Shown here: in pieces, positions 37,862 through 47,568 of the stretch
How positions within the stretch are numbered: position 1 is the stretch's first letter
How the letters are laid out: each line of letters opens with the position of its first letter
Assembly: GCF_018139565.1 (NCBI RefSeq)
Contig: NZ_JAGSPK010000008.1
Coordinates: 36,940-100,939 of the forward strand
Length of the DNA: 64,000 bases
DNA from: Cognatundibacterium rivi
Lineage (GTDB): Bacteria > Pseudomonadota > Gammaproteobacteria > Burkholderiales > Burkholderiaceae_D
Direction: 5' to 3'
Program-made: the position numbers and the translations under genes
The notes under the pieces: model-generated
The model's database searches: none
What the model saw: the letters and a program-made list of their open reading frames with translations, nothing else
Told to the model about the DNA's origin: nothing

Positions 37862-39706
37862 ATGTCAAACCAACAGAGACCATTGCAAGAGCGCGCATTG
37901 ACAGACCTCCGTACCCTCGCTGAACTTTTCACCTGGCGCGTAGCGAAAACGCCGTCCGCAGAAGCTTATCGGCAGTTTAATGAAACAAATGGTCAATGGA
38001 TCAGTTACACATGGGAAGAAACCCATCAGCGTGTGATGGGCTGTGTGCGGGCGCTGTCGCAGTTGAATCTGGAGCGTGGTGCGCGTATCGCCATTTTGCT
38101 ACCGAATGGTTTGCAGGCGGTATGCATTGATCAGGCAGCTTTGCAGATGGCGTGTGTGCCAGTTCCTATGCATGCACTGGATAATCCGGAAAGTATCGCT
38201 TACATCATCGGTGACAGCGATGCTTCCGTTCTGATTGCAACAACAGATCAACAATGGAAAGACATAGGCAATGCCGGCGTTGCGTTGCCTGCTTTACGTC
38301 AGGTCGTGGTGTTGGAAAAAAATCTGACAGAGGCTGATTACCCCGCCGGTGTTCCCGTCGTTTCAACAGAAGAGTGGCTGTCTGCTGCCGTGAACGTGAA
38401 TGCGGCCGGGGTGTTGGCAGAAGCTGCGGCGGATGATCTCGCCGCCTTGGTTTACACCTCCGGTACTACCGGCAAACCCAAGGGTGTGATGCTGACACAC
38501 AATAATGTCATGTCGAATGTGAAAGCGGTGGTTGCGCGCGTGGCGCCGGTTATCAGCGATGTCTTCCTGTCTTTCCTGCCTTTGTCGCATACCTTTGAGC
38601 GCACCGCCGGTTATTATCTGCCAGTGGCGGCCGGTGCCTGTGTTGCTTTTTCTCATTCGGTTAAACAGTTGCCTGAAGAATTAGTCACTATCAAGCCGAC
38701 GATTTTGATTTCTGTGCCGAGGATTTACGAGCGTGTGTACAGCGTGATTCAAACGAAGCTGGCGCAGTCAAAAGTACAGTCGTTTTTGTTTAATGCAGCG
38801 ATCGCGGTGGGCTGGCGACGTTTCACGCGCGCGCAGCATTTGTCATCAGATGGTGTATTGCAACGTCTTGGCGACGCGATCGTCTGGCGCGTGCTGGAGC
38901 CCGTGGTCGCCAGCAAATTGAAAAATCAGTTTGGCGGTCGTTTGCGCGTTGCAGTCAGCGGCGGTGCTGCACTGTCCACTTCTATCTCGCGTTGCTTCCT
39001 CGGCCTCGGAATTCCTATTGTGCAGGGATACGGCATGACAGAAACCGCGCCGGTTGTGGCATTTAACGCACCGGACGACAATAATCCTTCCACCGTCGGG
39101 CGAATTCTTGAAGGTGTTGAGGTAAGGGTAGGTGAAAACGCGGAGCTGCAAGTGCGCGGCCCTAACGTCATGCGCGGTTACTGGAAGCGTGAAGAAGATA
39201 CCGCCAAAGCATTTATTGATGGCTGGCTGCGTACCGGTGATCAGGCAGAAGTCGTCGATGGTCGCGTGCGCATACTTGGCCGTGTCAAAGAAATTATCGT
39301 CACGTCGACGGGGGAAAAAATCGCGCCGGTCGATCTGGAAATTGCGATTTCTACCGATCCGGCATTTGAGCAGGTGTACGCTTTTGGTGAGAATGCCCCT
39401 TTTATTGGTTGTGTCGTTGTACTGAGTCAGTCTTACTGGGCACAGTTAGCGCAAACTTTGGGGTTGGATGCCACGGATCTGAACAATCTGAAATCCCCCG
39501 CTGCAACTGATGTGGTGTTGAAGCGTGTGCGTGAACTGACCTGCAGTTTCCCATTTTATGCTCAGCCTAAAGGCGTGATCTTATCGACCGAACCGTGGAC
39601 GATAGAAAGTACCTTGATCACACCAACGCTGAAATTGAAACGTCTGAATCTGCAAAAGCATTTTGCAGAAGACATGGCACGTATTTACGCACCTCGAAAA
39701 AAATAA
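37862..39706 (+). CDS. Long-chain fatty-acid--CoA ligase (AMP-forming)
   Basis: 614 residues from ATG 37862 (an earlier in-frame start at 37838 lacks a ribosome binding site). The adenylate-forming signature YTSGTTGKPKG is at residues 198-208, followed by LPLSHTFERTAGYYLPVAAG, GYGMTETAPV and the C-terminal hinge WLRTGDQAEV..RVRILGRVKEIIVTSTGEKIAP. It activates fatty acids via acyl-adenylates. Members of this FAA1 subgroup are often mid-to-long-chain. It is monocistronic with a terminator hairpin after it. Confidence 0.9.
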   Translation: MSNQQRPLQERALTDLRTLAELFTWRVAKTPSAEAYRQFNETNGQWISYTWEETHQRVMGCVRALSQLNLERGARIAILLPNGLQAVCIDQAALQMACVPVPMHALDNPESIAYIIGDSDASVLIATTDQQWKDIGNAGVALPALRQVVVLEKNLTEADYPAGVPVVSTEEWLSAAVNVNAAGVLAEAAADDLAALVYTSGTTGKPKGVMLTHNNVMSNVKAVVARVAPVISDVFLSFLPLSHTFERTAGYYLPVAAGACVAFSHSVKQLPEELVTIKPTILISVPRIYERVYSVIQTKLAQSKVQSFLFNAAIAVGWRRFTRAQHLSSDGVLQRLGDAIVWRVLEPVVASKLKNQFGGRLRVAVSGGAALSTSISRCFLGLGIPIVQGYGMTETAPVVAFNAPDDNNPSTVGRILEGVEVRVGENAELQVRGPNVMRGYWKREEDTAKAFIDGWLRTGDQAEVVDGRVRILGRVKEIIVTSTGEKIAPVDLEIAISTDPAFEQVYAFGENAPFIGCVVVLSQSYWAQLAQTLGLDATDLNNLKSPAATDVVLKRVRELTCSFPFYAQPKGVILSTEPWTIESTLITPTLKLKRLNLQKHFAEDMARIYAPRKK

Positions 39707-39718
39707 GCTTGCCATCAG

Positions 39719-39774
39719 CGGATACCGGTTTCTGCAATCTTTATTCAGAAAATGCAGTGACTGGTATCCGTTTT
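39719..39774 (+). terminator. Probable terminator of the acyl-CoA synthetase gene
   Basis: CGGATACC (39719-39726) pairs with GGTATCCG (39763-39770) and is followed by TTTT. The long loop contains a nested TCTGCA/TGCAG pair. The intervening bases make it a weaker terminator than the others here. Confidence 0.6.
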
Positions 39775-39970
39775 CCCTGCGCATTTCGGCGCATTCTTGA
39801 ACATTCCACGATCTGCGATTTGGTACAGAAAAATTCTGATTCCGCCCCCATTCATCTGCACACGGCAGCGTGACGCGTTACCGTCTTAAGGGTACACTGG
39901 CAGGCATGTTTCGCTTCGCCTTACGTCATGCCAGGTATTTCCACTTTCTCACAATGTCAGCGCACTTACG

Positions 39971-41386
39971 ATGAGTGATCTCAAGGTCAAATCTTATCTG
40001 CCATGGGTCGTCGCGATTGCCTTGTTCATGGAGCAGCTCGACGCGACTATTCTGAATACCGCGATCCCTTCTATGGCGGCGAGTTTGCAGGTGACGCCTT
40101 TAAGTTTGAAGGCTGCTGTGACCAGTTATATTCTGAGTCTGGCCGTTGGTATTCCTGTCAGCGGCTGGATTGCAGATCGCTTTGGGACGCGCCGGGTTTT
40201 TGGTTTCGCCGTCGCAATTTTTACCGTCGCTTCGGTTCTGAGTGGTCTTGCAGTCAGTGTTCCTATGCTTGTCGCAACCCGCATTTTGCAGGGCATCGGC
40301 GCTGCTATGATGATGCCGGTTGGCCGGCTGGCGATTATCCGCACCTTCCCAAAAACAGAATTGCTGACCGCGATGAATTTTGTGATCATCCCTGCACTGA
40401 TAGGCCCGCTACTGGGGCCGACTGTTGGCGGACTGATTGTGCACTGGTTGTCGTGGCGTGTGATTTTCTTTATCAATGTGCCGGTCGGCATCATTGCGCT
40501 GTGGCTGGCATATCGCCACATGCCGGATTATTACGGGACTGAGGAGCGGCCGCTGGACGTGGTTGGATTGGTCTTATTCGGCACCGGAACTGCTTTGCTG
40601 TCATGGCTGCTGGAAATCTTTGGTGAGCACCGTCTTGATATCACGTCGGAGTCAGTTCTGTTTATCATTTCACTGATATTGCTGGCAGCTTATGGATGGC
40701 ATTCACAACATACGCCATATCCGTTGTTACGCTTAAATCTGTTTCAGATACGCACGTTCCGGGTGTCTATCGTCGGTGGTTTTGTCACGCGCTTAGGCAT
40801 AGGCGGGCTGCCGTTTTTACTGCCTTTGTTGTATCAGCTGGGGCTGGGCTTACCTGCATGGCAATCGGGATTATTGATGATGCCTGCGGCGGCAGCCGCG
40901 ATGGGGATGAAACTGATCGCCCGGCATTTGCTGCGTCAATTTGGCTATCGCAAAATCCTGATCACGAATACATTCATGATAGGCGTGACGATTTGCTTGT
41001 TTGCCCGCGTCTCTTCTGCCACGCCGCTGATATTGATTGTGGCGCTGAGTCTGGCGCAGGGCTTTTTTAACTCACTGCAGTTTTCCAGCATCAACTCTAT
41101 GGCGTATGCCGATATTGAGCCCGTCGATTCCAGTATGGCCAGCACAATAGGCAGTTCTTTGCAGCAGATGGCATTGAGTTTTGGCTTGGCTTGCGGCTCT
41201 CTGGTCGCTGCATGGTATCTCGGCGCGCTTCCACAGAGCGATCAACTGGCGGTCACCAGTGCGTTACACCATGCGTTCCTGACATTAGGTGTGGTCACGA
41301 TGTTGTCATCGATATTTTTCTGGACCTTAAAAAATGAGGACGGTGAAAACGTCACGAAGGGCGTTGTCGCAGATAAGGAGTCATAG
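39971..41386 (+). CDS. MFS multidrug-type transporter, DHA2/EmrB family
   Basis: 471 residues with about 14 hydrophobic segments. N-terminal ALFMEQLDATILNTAIPSMAASL is the DHA2 signature; VSGWIADRFGTRRVFGFAV is the MFS motif A and ATRILQGIGAAMMMPVGRLAI motif C-like. It should export drugs or metabolites by proton antiport. The LysR gene on the opposite strand ends 14 bases after its stop, so the regulator's role here is not shown by position. Confidence 0.9.
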   Translation: MSDLKVKSYLPWVVAIALFMEQLDATILNTAIPSMAASLQVTPLSLKAAVTSYILSLAVGIPVSGWIADRFGTRRVFGFAVAIFTVASVLSGLAVSVPMLVATRILQGIGAAMMMPVGRLAIIRTFPKTELLTAMNFVIIPALIGPLLGPTVGGLIVHWLSWRVIFFINVPVGIIALWLAYRHMPDYYGTEERPLDVVGLVLFGTGTALLSWLLEIFGEHRLDITSESVLFIISLILLAAYGWHSQHTPYPLLRLNLFQIRTFRVSIVGGFVTRLGIGGLPFLLPLLYQLGLGLPAWQSGLLMMPAAAAAMGMKLIARHLLRQFGYRKILITNTFMIGVTICLFARVSSATPLILIVALSLAQGFFNSLQFSSINSMAYADIEPVDSSMASTIGSSLQQMALSFGLACGSLVAAWYLGALPQSDQLAVTSALHHAFLTLGVVTMLSSIFFWTLKNEDGENVTKGVVADKES

Positions 41387-41399
41387 CAGCTTTGCTGCA

Positions 41400-42347
41400 T
41401 CAGAGATGGCGCTGGCGACGCACACCCAGTAATGCGGCGCGGGTGACTGGCGCTTGCAGTTGATCCAGCCACCATTGCAGTGCACGCCCTTGCATAGCTT
41501 TACTGCTTTGACGCCACGCGTAACTTGACTGCACCTGCTGCAGTGCCCGTTCTACTTTTCTGACGACCAGTTTTCCACTGTCTATGCATGGGTTAGCGAG
41601 GCAGGTCGGTAAAAATCCTGCACCCAGTCCTCGCACCTGCGCCTCTAGTTTCGCGGACATATCGGCAACGGTGAACACATCTTGTCCCGTCAGTAAGCCT
41701 ATCGACATGCTGGCTCCTTGTTTGACAGAGTCGGCAATAGCAACTGCGCGATACTGGCGTATCACCTTGTCAGATAAGGGTTCTGCGGCTGTTGCCAAGG
41801 GGTGATGCGGTGCCACGGCGAAGGCGAAATCGACCGTGCCCAGGTGTTCGCGTTGTAAGCCGGTTTTTGTATTGCTGTCCATCACGACGCCAATCGCCAG
41901 ATCGGCTTGTCCTGATGTCAGCGCCTCCAAGGTGCCGGATAAGGTTTCTGCCCTTAGTTTAAGACGGGTTGGTGGATTCATCTGAAAGAACTGTTCACAT
42001 AATTCCATGATCGTAGTGCGATCAATGATACTGTCAACCGCGATGGTAAATTGTGGCTCCCAGCCAGTAGCGACGCGTTTTACACGATTGGCGATCGCGT
42101 CGATTTCTTCCAGCAGACTGTTGCCCTCGCGTAGTAGCTCCATTCCTGCCGCCGTTAATTGCGCCTGACGGGAACTGCGATCAAACAGCAATACATCGAG
42201 CGCTTCTTCAATCTGACGCACGCGATAGGTCAGGGCACTTGGCACCATATTGCTGGCGCGCGCCGCCGCGGCAAAGCTGCCGCTATCAGCGATGACTTGC
42301 AACATCGCCAGTGCCGCTGGCGTCAGAACATCACGGGGAGTATTCAT
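41400..42347 (-). CDS. LysR-family transcriptional regulator
   Basis: 315 residues from ATG 42347 (MNTPRDVLT); a longer in-frame start at 42395 is also possible. N-terminal helix-turn-helix ALAMLQVIADSGSFAAAARASNMVPSALTYRVRQIEEALDVLLFDRS is standard. The rest is the effector-binding domain (TIAVDSIIDRTTIMELCEQFF). The target is not known; convergent with the MFS gene, divergent from the DedA gene, so control of either is possible. Confidence 0.9.
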   Translation of the reverse strand: MNTPRDVLTPAALAMLQVIADSGSFAAAARASNMVPSALTYRVRQIEEALDVLLFDRSSRQAQLTAAGMELLREGNSLLEEIDAIANRVKRVATGWEPQFTIAVDSIIDRTTIMELCEQFFQMNPPTRLKLRAETLSGTLEALTSGQADLAIGVVMDSNTKTGLQREHLGTVDFAFAVAPHHPLATAAEPLSDKVIRQYRAVAIADSVKQGASMSIGLLTGQDVFTVADMSAKLEAQVRGLGAGFLPTCLANPCIDSGKLVVRKVERALQQVQSSYAWRQSSKAMQGRALQWWLDQLQAPVTRAALLGVRRQRHL

Positions 42348-42622
42348 AGTATCTTTATTCGTTCGGTTATTCAGAATCATGACATCAAATTTCAACCGTG
42401 GAAACAGCGTGTTTGTCAGACGCGAGGGAGAGGCCGGATCAGGTGGGTTCTAGCCTGATGGACGATGTTAGTGAGAGGCGGTCTCCATGATGTTCAAAAA
42501 ACGCCAACGCGAAAACATCGCCACAGTGTGATCTCAGAGATTCGCTGTTTGTTCGCGCCAGAATAAAACTGAAATGGTAGACTGCGGAGTCAGCTTTATC
42601 AGGAATAGGTAAGTCAGTCACA

Positions 42623-43567
42623 ATGGAAAATATCACCTCTCTTTTTTCTCAGCATGGGTTGCTGGCACTGTTTTTTGGTGTACTGGTCGAGCAGCTCGGC
42701 GCTCCTATACCCGCCTTACCTTTTCTGTTGTTAGCTGGTGTCGCGGCGGCGGATAACGGTGTGTTTGCGGTTCAGGCGCTGGCAGTGGCAACGCTGGCAT
42801 CGATGATTGCCGATTCTGTCTGGTTCTATGCTGGGCGCAGGTTTGGTCATCGTGTATTGGCACTGCTGTGCCGGATTTCAATTTCTCCCGATACTTGCGT
42901 ACGCCAGAGTGAGCTGAGTTTTGCCCGCCGTGGTATCGCAACTCTGGTCGTCGCCAAGTTTGTTCCTGGACTGTCGATTCTCACACCGCCGCTGGCAGGG
43001 GCAATGGGCATGCGGGTGTCATCATTTGTACTATTTAATATTGCTGGCACGTTGCTGTGGGCAGGCAGTGGTATTGCGGGAGGCTTACTGTTTCACAATC
43101 AGGTCGGGCAACTGCTGGCTTACCTGAGTCAGCTTGGCGATACCGCCATGTTGCTGGTTGCTTGTGGCGTTGCTTTATACATTGTCATACGTATCTGGCG
43201 GCGCTGGCGCGTGAAACGCTCGGTAGCCAGTTTGCCACGTGTGGCGCCTGCTCAGTTGGCTGATCTGCTTGAGCGAGGTGAAGAATTGGTGATTGTTGAC
43301 GTCCGAGTTTCCTTGGCAGCGGATGCGCAGCGCACACATATTCAAGGTGCCAGACATATAGAATTAAGTGGCATAGAAACTGCCCCTGTTGATACATGGC
43401 CGGCAAAGGCAAAAATTATTACGTATTGCTCGTGTCCGAATGATGCGTCCGCACTCAAAGCCGCCTATTTACTGGGTCAGCGCGGAATTGCTGCCAGTGT
43501 TTTACATGGTGGCATCGACGCCTGGATCGATGCTGGCTATCCGGTAGAGACAATCGGCCACGCGTAG
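42623..43567 (+). CDS. DedA-family membrane protein fused to a rhodanese domain
   Basis: 314 residues. Residues 1 to about 190 form a DedA/SNARE-associated membrane domain (GVLVEQLGAPIPALPFLLLAGVAAADNG and FARRGIATLVVAKFVPGLSIL). From about 210 to the end is a rhodanese domain (EELVIVDVR, then AKIITYCSCPNDASALKAAYLL.. with a Cys in the catalytic-loop position, then GGIDAWIDAGYPVE). DedA proteins act in membrane lipid and ion handling; the rhodanese part suggests coupled sulfur or redox chemistry. It is divergent from the LysR gene. Confidence 0.88.
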   Translation: MENITSLFSQHGLLALFFGVLVEQLGAPIPALPFLLLAGVAAADNGVFAVQALAVATLASMIADSVWFYAGRRFGHRVLALLCRISISPDTCVRQSELSFARRGIATLVVAKFVPGLSILTPPLAGAMGMRVSSFVLFNIAGTLLWAGSGIAGGLLFHNQVGQLLAYLSQLGDTAMLLVACGVALYIVIRIWRRWRVKRSVASLPRVAPAQLADLLERGEELVIVDVRVSLAADAQRTHIQGARHIELSGIETAPVDTWPAKAKIITYCSCPNDASALKAAYLLGQRGIAASVLHGGIDAWIDAGYPVETIGHA

Positions 43568-43652
43568 TGCCCGATGCTCACGCTATCGGCATAGGTGATT
43601 CAGATGAGACAGGATAGTTTTTCTACCTGTCATTTAATTAAAAAGGAGTTTG

Positions 43653-44045
43653 ATGATGACGATTTCGGTTGATTGGCAAGCTGCTAGTGGCAGCACTGCA
43701 TGCGATATTGAATTTGAAGGTTTGCAATGGGTTTCTGATATCGATAAAAAATCGGGAGGATCAGGGCAGCATCCTTCGCCGCATGAGCTGCTTGATTCCG
43801 CACTCGGAGCTTGTACTGCGTTGACGCTGGAGTTGTATGCGAAGCGCAAGGGATATGCTTTGGCTGGCATACATGTGGAAATTGACCGGGAAGAATCGGG
43901 TGGTATTTACCGCCTGATCCGGCGCATACAATTGCTTGGAGAGTTGGATCAGAGCACGCGTGAAGATTTACTGCGTATTGCGAATAAGTGCCCGATACAC
44001 AAAGCACTGAGCGGACAGTTTCAGATCGATAGTGAGCTGATCTGA
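43653..44045 (+). CDS. OsmC/Ohr-family protein
   Basis: 130 residues from ATG 43653, after AAGGAG. It has the family layout with one Cys in LLDSALGACTALTLELYAKRKGY and a second in NKCPIHKALSG, the pair used to reduce organic hydroperoxides. It is likely a cytoplasmic peroxiredoxin-like enzyme. A strong bidirectional terminator separates it from doxX. Confidence 0.88.
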   Translation: MMTISVDWQAASGSTACDIEFEGLQWVSDIDKKSGGSGQHPSPHELLDSALGACTALTLELYAKRKGYALAGIHVEIDREESGGIYRLIRRIQLLGELDQSTREDLLRIANKCPIHKALSGQFQIDSELI

Positions 44046-44072
44046 AACGATTTCTGATATCGCGTAGCAAAG

Positions 44073-44101
44073 AAAAAAGGCGTCTGGACGACGCCTTTTT
44101 T
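44073..44101. terminator. Bidirectional terminator between osmC-like and doxX-like genes
   Basis: AAAAAAGGCGTC and GACGCCTTTTTT form a stem with a TGGAC loop, with A/T runs on both sides, between converging genes. Confidence 0.95.
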
Positions 44102-44114
44102 ATATCTGTCGAGA

Positions 44115-44540
44115 TTAACGGCGCTGAGAATTTGTCGCTATACGAGCATCAATGCTCCATGCGCCTGCACCCCACGCGGCCAGTGTCAGCAAGCCACCGG
44201 CAACCGCAATGTTCTTAAAGAACAGCAATTGTGTGACATATTGCTGATCAGCCGGAACCGCCCAGTAAGCGTGAAAAACAAATGATGCGACCAGCGTGAA
44301 TAGCGCAAGTACCAAGGCCGCAATGCGTGTGCCCGCACCGGCAATCAGTGCTGCGCCACCGCCGATTTCAACGATGAGCGCGGCTGCCGCTGCCAGTGCA
44401 GGCATAGGCAGCCCTGCCGAACTGATATAAGCGACGGTGCCCGCAAAACCTGTGAGCTTAACGATCCCCGCAGGTAAAAACAGCGAGGCCAACAATAAGC
44501 GACCAACGAGCGCTAAAGGATTTTTTAATGCATCAAACAT
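44115..44540 (-). CDS. DoxX-family membrane protein
   Basis: 141 residues with four membrane helices. N-terminal LVGRLLLASLFLPAGIVKLTGFAGTVAYISSAGLP and AALIVEIGGGAALIAGAGTRIAALVLALFTLVASFVFH are typical DoxX/SURF4-like. The pirin gene lies 32 bases upstream in the same direction, a pairing seen widely. Proteins of this family act in redox-related membrane complexes, function here unproved. Confidence 0.88.
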   Translation of the reverse strand: MFDALKNPLALVGRLLLASLFLPAGIVKLTGFAGTVAYISSAGLPMPALAAAAALIVEIGGGAALIAGAGTRIAALVLALFTLVASFVFHAYWAVPADQQYVTQLLFFKNIAVAGGLLTLAAWGAGAWSIDARIATNSQRR

Positions 44541-44572
44541 AGTGACTCCGATTCTTTAGTGAAACAGCTTGT

Positions 44573-45274
44573 TCAGGCAGTCAGATCAAACACTAATACT
44601 TCAGCATCTTTGCCATTGGCGAGGGTAATTTTGCTTTCATTCTCAATTTTGAAAGCATCGCCACCACTGATGCGCTGACCATTGACTTCCAGTTCTCCAC
44701 GTATCAGATGCACATATGCTTTACGTGCAGGATTCAAGATCAGTTCCGCTTTTTCATCGCCATCAAACAAGCCGGAATACAGCGCAGCATCCGCATTCAT
44801 CGCCACAGAATCCTGTGCACCGTCAGGAGATGCAACTAAACACAAAGTGCCACGTTTTTTCGCTGCCGGAATCGTTTTTTGCTCGTAGCCCGGCGCGACT
44901 CCTTTTTGCTTAGGCGTAATCCATATTTGCAGAAAATGGGTGGTTTCACCTTCTGCGTGATTGAATTCACTATGTCTGACGCCGGTACCTGCGCTCATTC
45001 TTTGCACATCGCCTGGTGGAATGCCTTTGATGTTACCCATACTGTCCTGATGCGCGAGTTGCCCGGATAACACATAGCTGATGATTTCCATGTCGCGATG
45101 GCCATGAGTGCCAAATCCAGTGCCGGGAGCAATCACATCTTCATTGATCACCAGCAGATTGCCCCAGCCTGAGTGGTCGGGATCGTAATAATCTGCAAAA
45201 GAAAATGAGTGATTACTTTTAAGCCAGCCATGATCCGCACGACCACGACTTTGAGATTTTCTGAGTGTAAGCAT
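44573..45274 (-). CDS. Pirin family protein
   Basis: 233 residues from ATG 45274, preceded by GGAG; a longer in-frame start at 45322 has none. Cupin motifs: HPHRDMEIISYVLSG-like GTHGHRDMEIISYVLSGQLAHQDSMG, then QRMSAGTGVRHSEFNH, which carry the metal-binding His/Glu residues. Bacterial pirins are often quercetinase-like or redox regulators. Probably co-transcribed with doxX. Confidence 0.9.
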   Translation of the reverse strand: MLTLRKSQSRGRADHGWLKSNHSFSFADYYDPDHSGWGNLLVINEDVIAPGTGFGTHGHRDMEIISYVLSGQLAHQDSMGNIKGIPPGDVQRMSAGTGVRHSEFNHAEGETTHFLQIWITPKQKGVAPGYEQKTIPAAKKRGTLCLVASPDGAQDSVAMNADAALYSGLFDGDEKAELILNPARKAYVHLIRGELEVNGQRISGGDAFKIENESKITLANGKDAEVLVFDLTA

Positions 45275-45593
45275 GATAGGTTTCTCCTTGTTGATGGCAG
45301 TGATTATTTCATTTTCCTGCAACCTGAAGCCGCGTGCAGTTTGATGACATCATTTAAAAAATTTGAATGCCCGATCGCTTTTAGTTCCATATTGCTGGTA
45401 TGCAGAGAGTCAGCACCATAATGTTGCTTCAGCATATGAGATGTTTTGATAGTGCTCAGGATTGAACAAGATCGCTGCTGCATCCGGCAGGGAATACCCG
45501 TGACGAATCCCGGAAAAAGAAAACAGAATACGTATTAAATTTTATCGCTACGTTATTCCGTCTGAGCCAATTGACTAAAGATGCGTACTTGGC
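45275..45593. other. Intergenic region before the pirin gene
   Basis: 319 bases with no gene, repeat or terminator that I can support; promoters of the pirin gene must lie here. Confidence 0.4.
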
Positions 45594-46091
45594 TCACAGC
45601 AACACAGGCTGATCCGGTAACTCATTGCGGGTGTTATGTTCCGTTGCGTAGTGCCGTATCATGTGCTGCGTTACTGCCTGTATTCCAGCGATCACGCCCG
45701 CCTCATATTCTGCGTGTTGAAAGTAGCGTTCCATATCACGACAGATTTTTTCCCATTCGGCATCACCAGTTTTCGTGTGGATTCCGCGGTCTGCGATGAT
45801 TTCGACACGTTTGTCGGCCAGCAGCAGATAGATCAGCACACCGTTATTATGTTCCGTATCCCATATTCGCAATTCGGAAAAAAGATGGATGGCACGTTCC
45901 CGGGAGGATTGATCCCTGAAGAGCGGCGCACCTTCAAGTGAGGCTTCGACAGCAAAACGAATTTCGCCCTGATGTCTGGTTTCACTGGATTTAATTGCCA
46001 GCTCAATGGCTTGCAGAGATTTTTCGGGGAAATAGCGCCGCAGTTGCCAGCGGCTCATCGATAAATGTTTGATTAAGCGTTTCAAATTCAT
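45594..46091 (-). CDS. TPM-domain protein (small)
   Basis: 165 residues from ATG 46091, which follows the upstream stop at 46094 with coupling. It has the TPM fold pattern: AIKSSETRHQGEIRFAVEASLEGAP, RELRIWDTEHNNGVLIYLLLADKRVEIIADRGIHTKTGDAEWEKICRDM. No signal peptide is visible, so it is probably cytoplasmic or peripheral, unlike its neighbour. The LemA-TPM-TPM arrangement is frequent; function unknown. Confidence 0.85.
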   Translation of the reverse strand: MNLKRLIKHLSMSRWQLRRYFPEKSLQAIELAIKSSETRHQGEIRFAVEASLEGAPLFRDQSSRERAIHLFSELRIWDTEHNNGVLIYLLLADKRVEIIADRGIHTKTGDAEWEKICRDMERYFQHAEYEAGVIAGIQAVTQHMIRHYATEHNTRNELPDQPVLL

Positions 46092-46093
46092 GA

Positions 46094-46954
46094 TTACCAC
46101 CGTCCGGATGCGCCGCCACCACCAAAGCTGCCTCCGCCTCCGCTGAAACCGCCGCCTCCGAAGCCACCGTGATCGCTATGGTCTCCACCACCATGGTAGG
46201 TGCCGAGACCACGTCCCCCGAAACTTCCGCCGAACAGCGTGAATATGAACGTAATGATGCCTGCGATCAAAGCGACTGTGACTACGCCAGCGAGTATCCA
46301 GGTTAAGCCTGCAACGACAGCGCCTGTTATCATCGCGCCGGGAAGCCGGCCAAAGATTGCGCGCAATATTCCGCTGGCAGCCATCGTGAAAATAAACAGA
46401 ACAGGCAGGTATTGTTTAATGCCACCGTCATTCACCGCCTTTTTCTGTTTGACTGCGGGCAGAGGTTCGCCATTCACGACCTGGATCATCTGATTGATTC
46501 CGGCGGAGATACCGCCAAAGTAGTTATCCTGCTTGAATTGCGGAATGATTGTTTCGCTGATGATGCGTTTGCTGGTCGCATCATTGAGTGCGCCTTCGAG
46601 ACCATATCCAACTTCTATACGTAAAGTGCGATCATTCTTGGCAATCACCAGAATGGCACCATCGTCAATTTTCTTGCGACCTAATTTCCATTGTTCAGCA
46701 ACACGCAGCGAATATTGCTCTATCGTTTCCGGTGTAGTGCTGGCGACAATCAAGACTGCAATCTGGCTTCCTTTTGTTTCTTCGAAAGAGCGTAAGGTCT
46801 GTTCCAGACTGTTTTTTTGTTCTGTGTTGAGTGTCCCAGTCTGATCGGTGACATGCTGGCTCAGCGCAGGAACAGCAAGTTCTGCCGAGGCTAAAAATGA
46901 GCAGCATAAAGAACCGGCAAGAATCAGCATTCTTGCCGTTTTCAGGAGCGTCAT
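46094..46954 (-). CDS. TPM-domain protein, YgcG family
   Basis: 286 residues. A signal peptide ends ASAELAVPA; the TPM domain (about 28-165: QHVTDQTGTLN, GSQIAVLIVASTTPETIEQYSLRVAEQWKLGRKKIDDGAILVIAKNDRTLRIEVGYGLEGAL) follows, then a membrane helix and a Gly-rich tail (GGGDHSDHGGFGGGGFSGGGGSFGGGGASG). It is secreted or anchored on the periplasmic side. Overlaps the LemA stop. Confidence 0.9.
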   Translation of the reverse strand: MTLLKTARMLILAGSLCCSFLASAELAVPALSQHVTDQTGTLNTEQKNSLEQTLRSFEETKGSQIAVLIVASTTPETIEQYSLRVAEQWKLGRKKIDDGAILVIAKNDRTLRIEVGYGLEGALNDATSKRIISETIIPQFKQDNYFGGISAGINQMIQVVNGEPLPAVKQKKAVNDGGIKQYLPVLFIFTMAASGILRAIFGRLPGAMITGAVVAGLTWILAGVVTVALIAGIITFIFTLFGGSFGGRGLGTYHGGGDHSDHGGFGGGGFSGGGGSFGGGGASGRW

Positions 46955-47568
46955 TTCTGATTTCCGCTATTCCCTTGCGGCGCACCAAAATCAACTTTCG
47001 GCGGCACTGCAAGTGCTTTTTCATTTTCGACCGTGAAATTAGGTTTTACCTGATATCCGAAAACCATCGCAGTCAGATTGGAAGGGAAAGAACGAACGGT
47101 GACGTTATATTCCTGCACGGATTTAATGTAGCGATTTCTTGCTACTGCAATACGATTTTCGGTGCCTTCCAGTTGCGCCTGCAAATCGCGGAAACCGGCG
47201 TCAGATTTCAACTGCGGATAATTTTCAGTGACAACCAGTAACTTTGACAGTGCACCTGATAATTCGCCTTGCGCACTCTGAAATTTAGCAAAGGCATCGG
47301 GATTATTAATCAATTCAGGCGTTGCTTGTAAGCTACCAACTTTCGCGCGGGCATTGGTGACACCGAGCAGCACATCTTTTTCTTGTTCCGCAAAACCTTT
47401 GACCGTGCTCACCAGATTCGGCACCAGATCTGCGCGCCGCTGATACTGGTTTAATACTTCTGACCAGTCTGACTTAATTTGCTCATCTTCGGTCTGTATC
47501 GTATTGTAGCCACAGCCAGATAAACACAGGATCAGCATGATGGATGCGACCTGCCATAATTTACGCAT
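46951..47568 (-). CDS. LemA family lipoprotein
   Basis: 205 residues from ATG 47568, chosen because GGAGT is 8 bases upstream and the product begins with a lipoprotein signal ending CLSGC. The coiled LemA body includes WSEVLNQYQRRADLVPNLVSTVKGFAEQEKDVL and RYIKSVQEYNVTVRSFPSNLTAMVFGY. It heads the three-gene LemA-TPM-TPM operon. Confidence 0.93.
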   Translation of the reverse strand: MRKLWQVASIMLILCLSGCGYNTIQTEDEQIKSDWSEVLNQYQRRADLVPNLVSTVKGFAEQEKDVLLGVTNARAKVGSLQATPELINNPDAFAKFQSAQGELSGALSKLLVVTENYPQLKSDAGFRDLQAQLEGTENRIAVARNRYIKSVQEYNVTVRSFPSNLTAMVFGYQVKPNFTVENEKALAVPPKVDFGAPQGNSGNQK

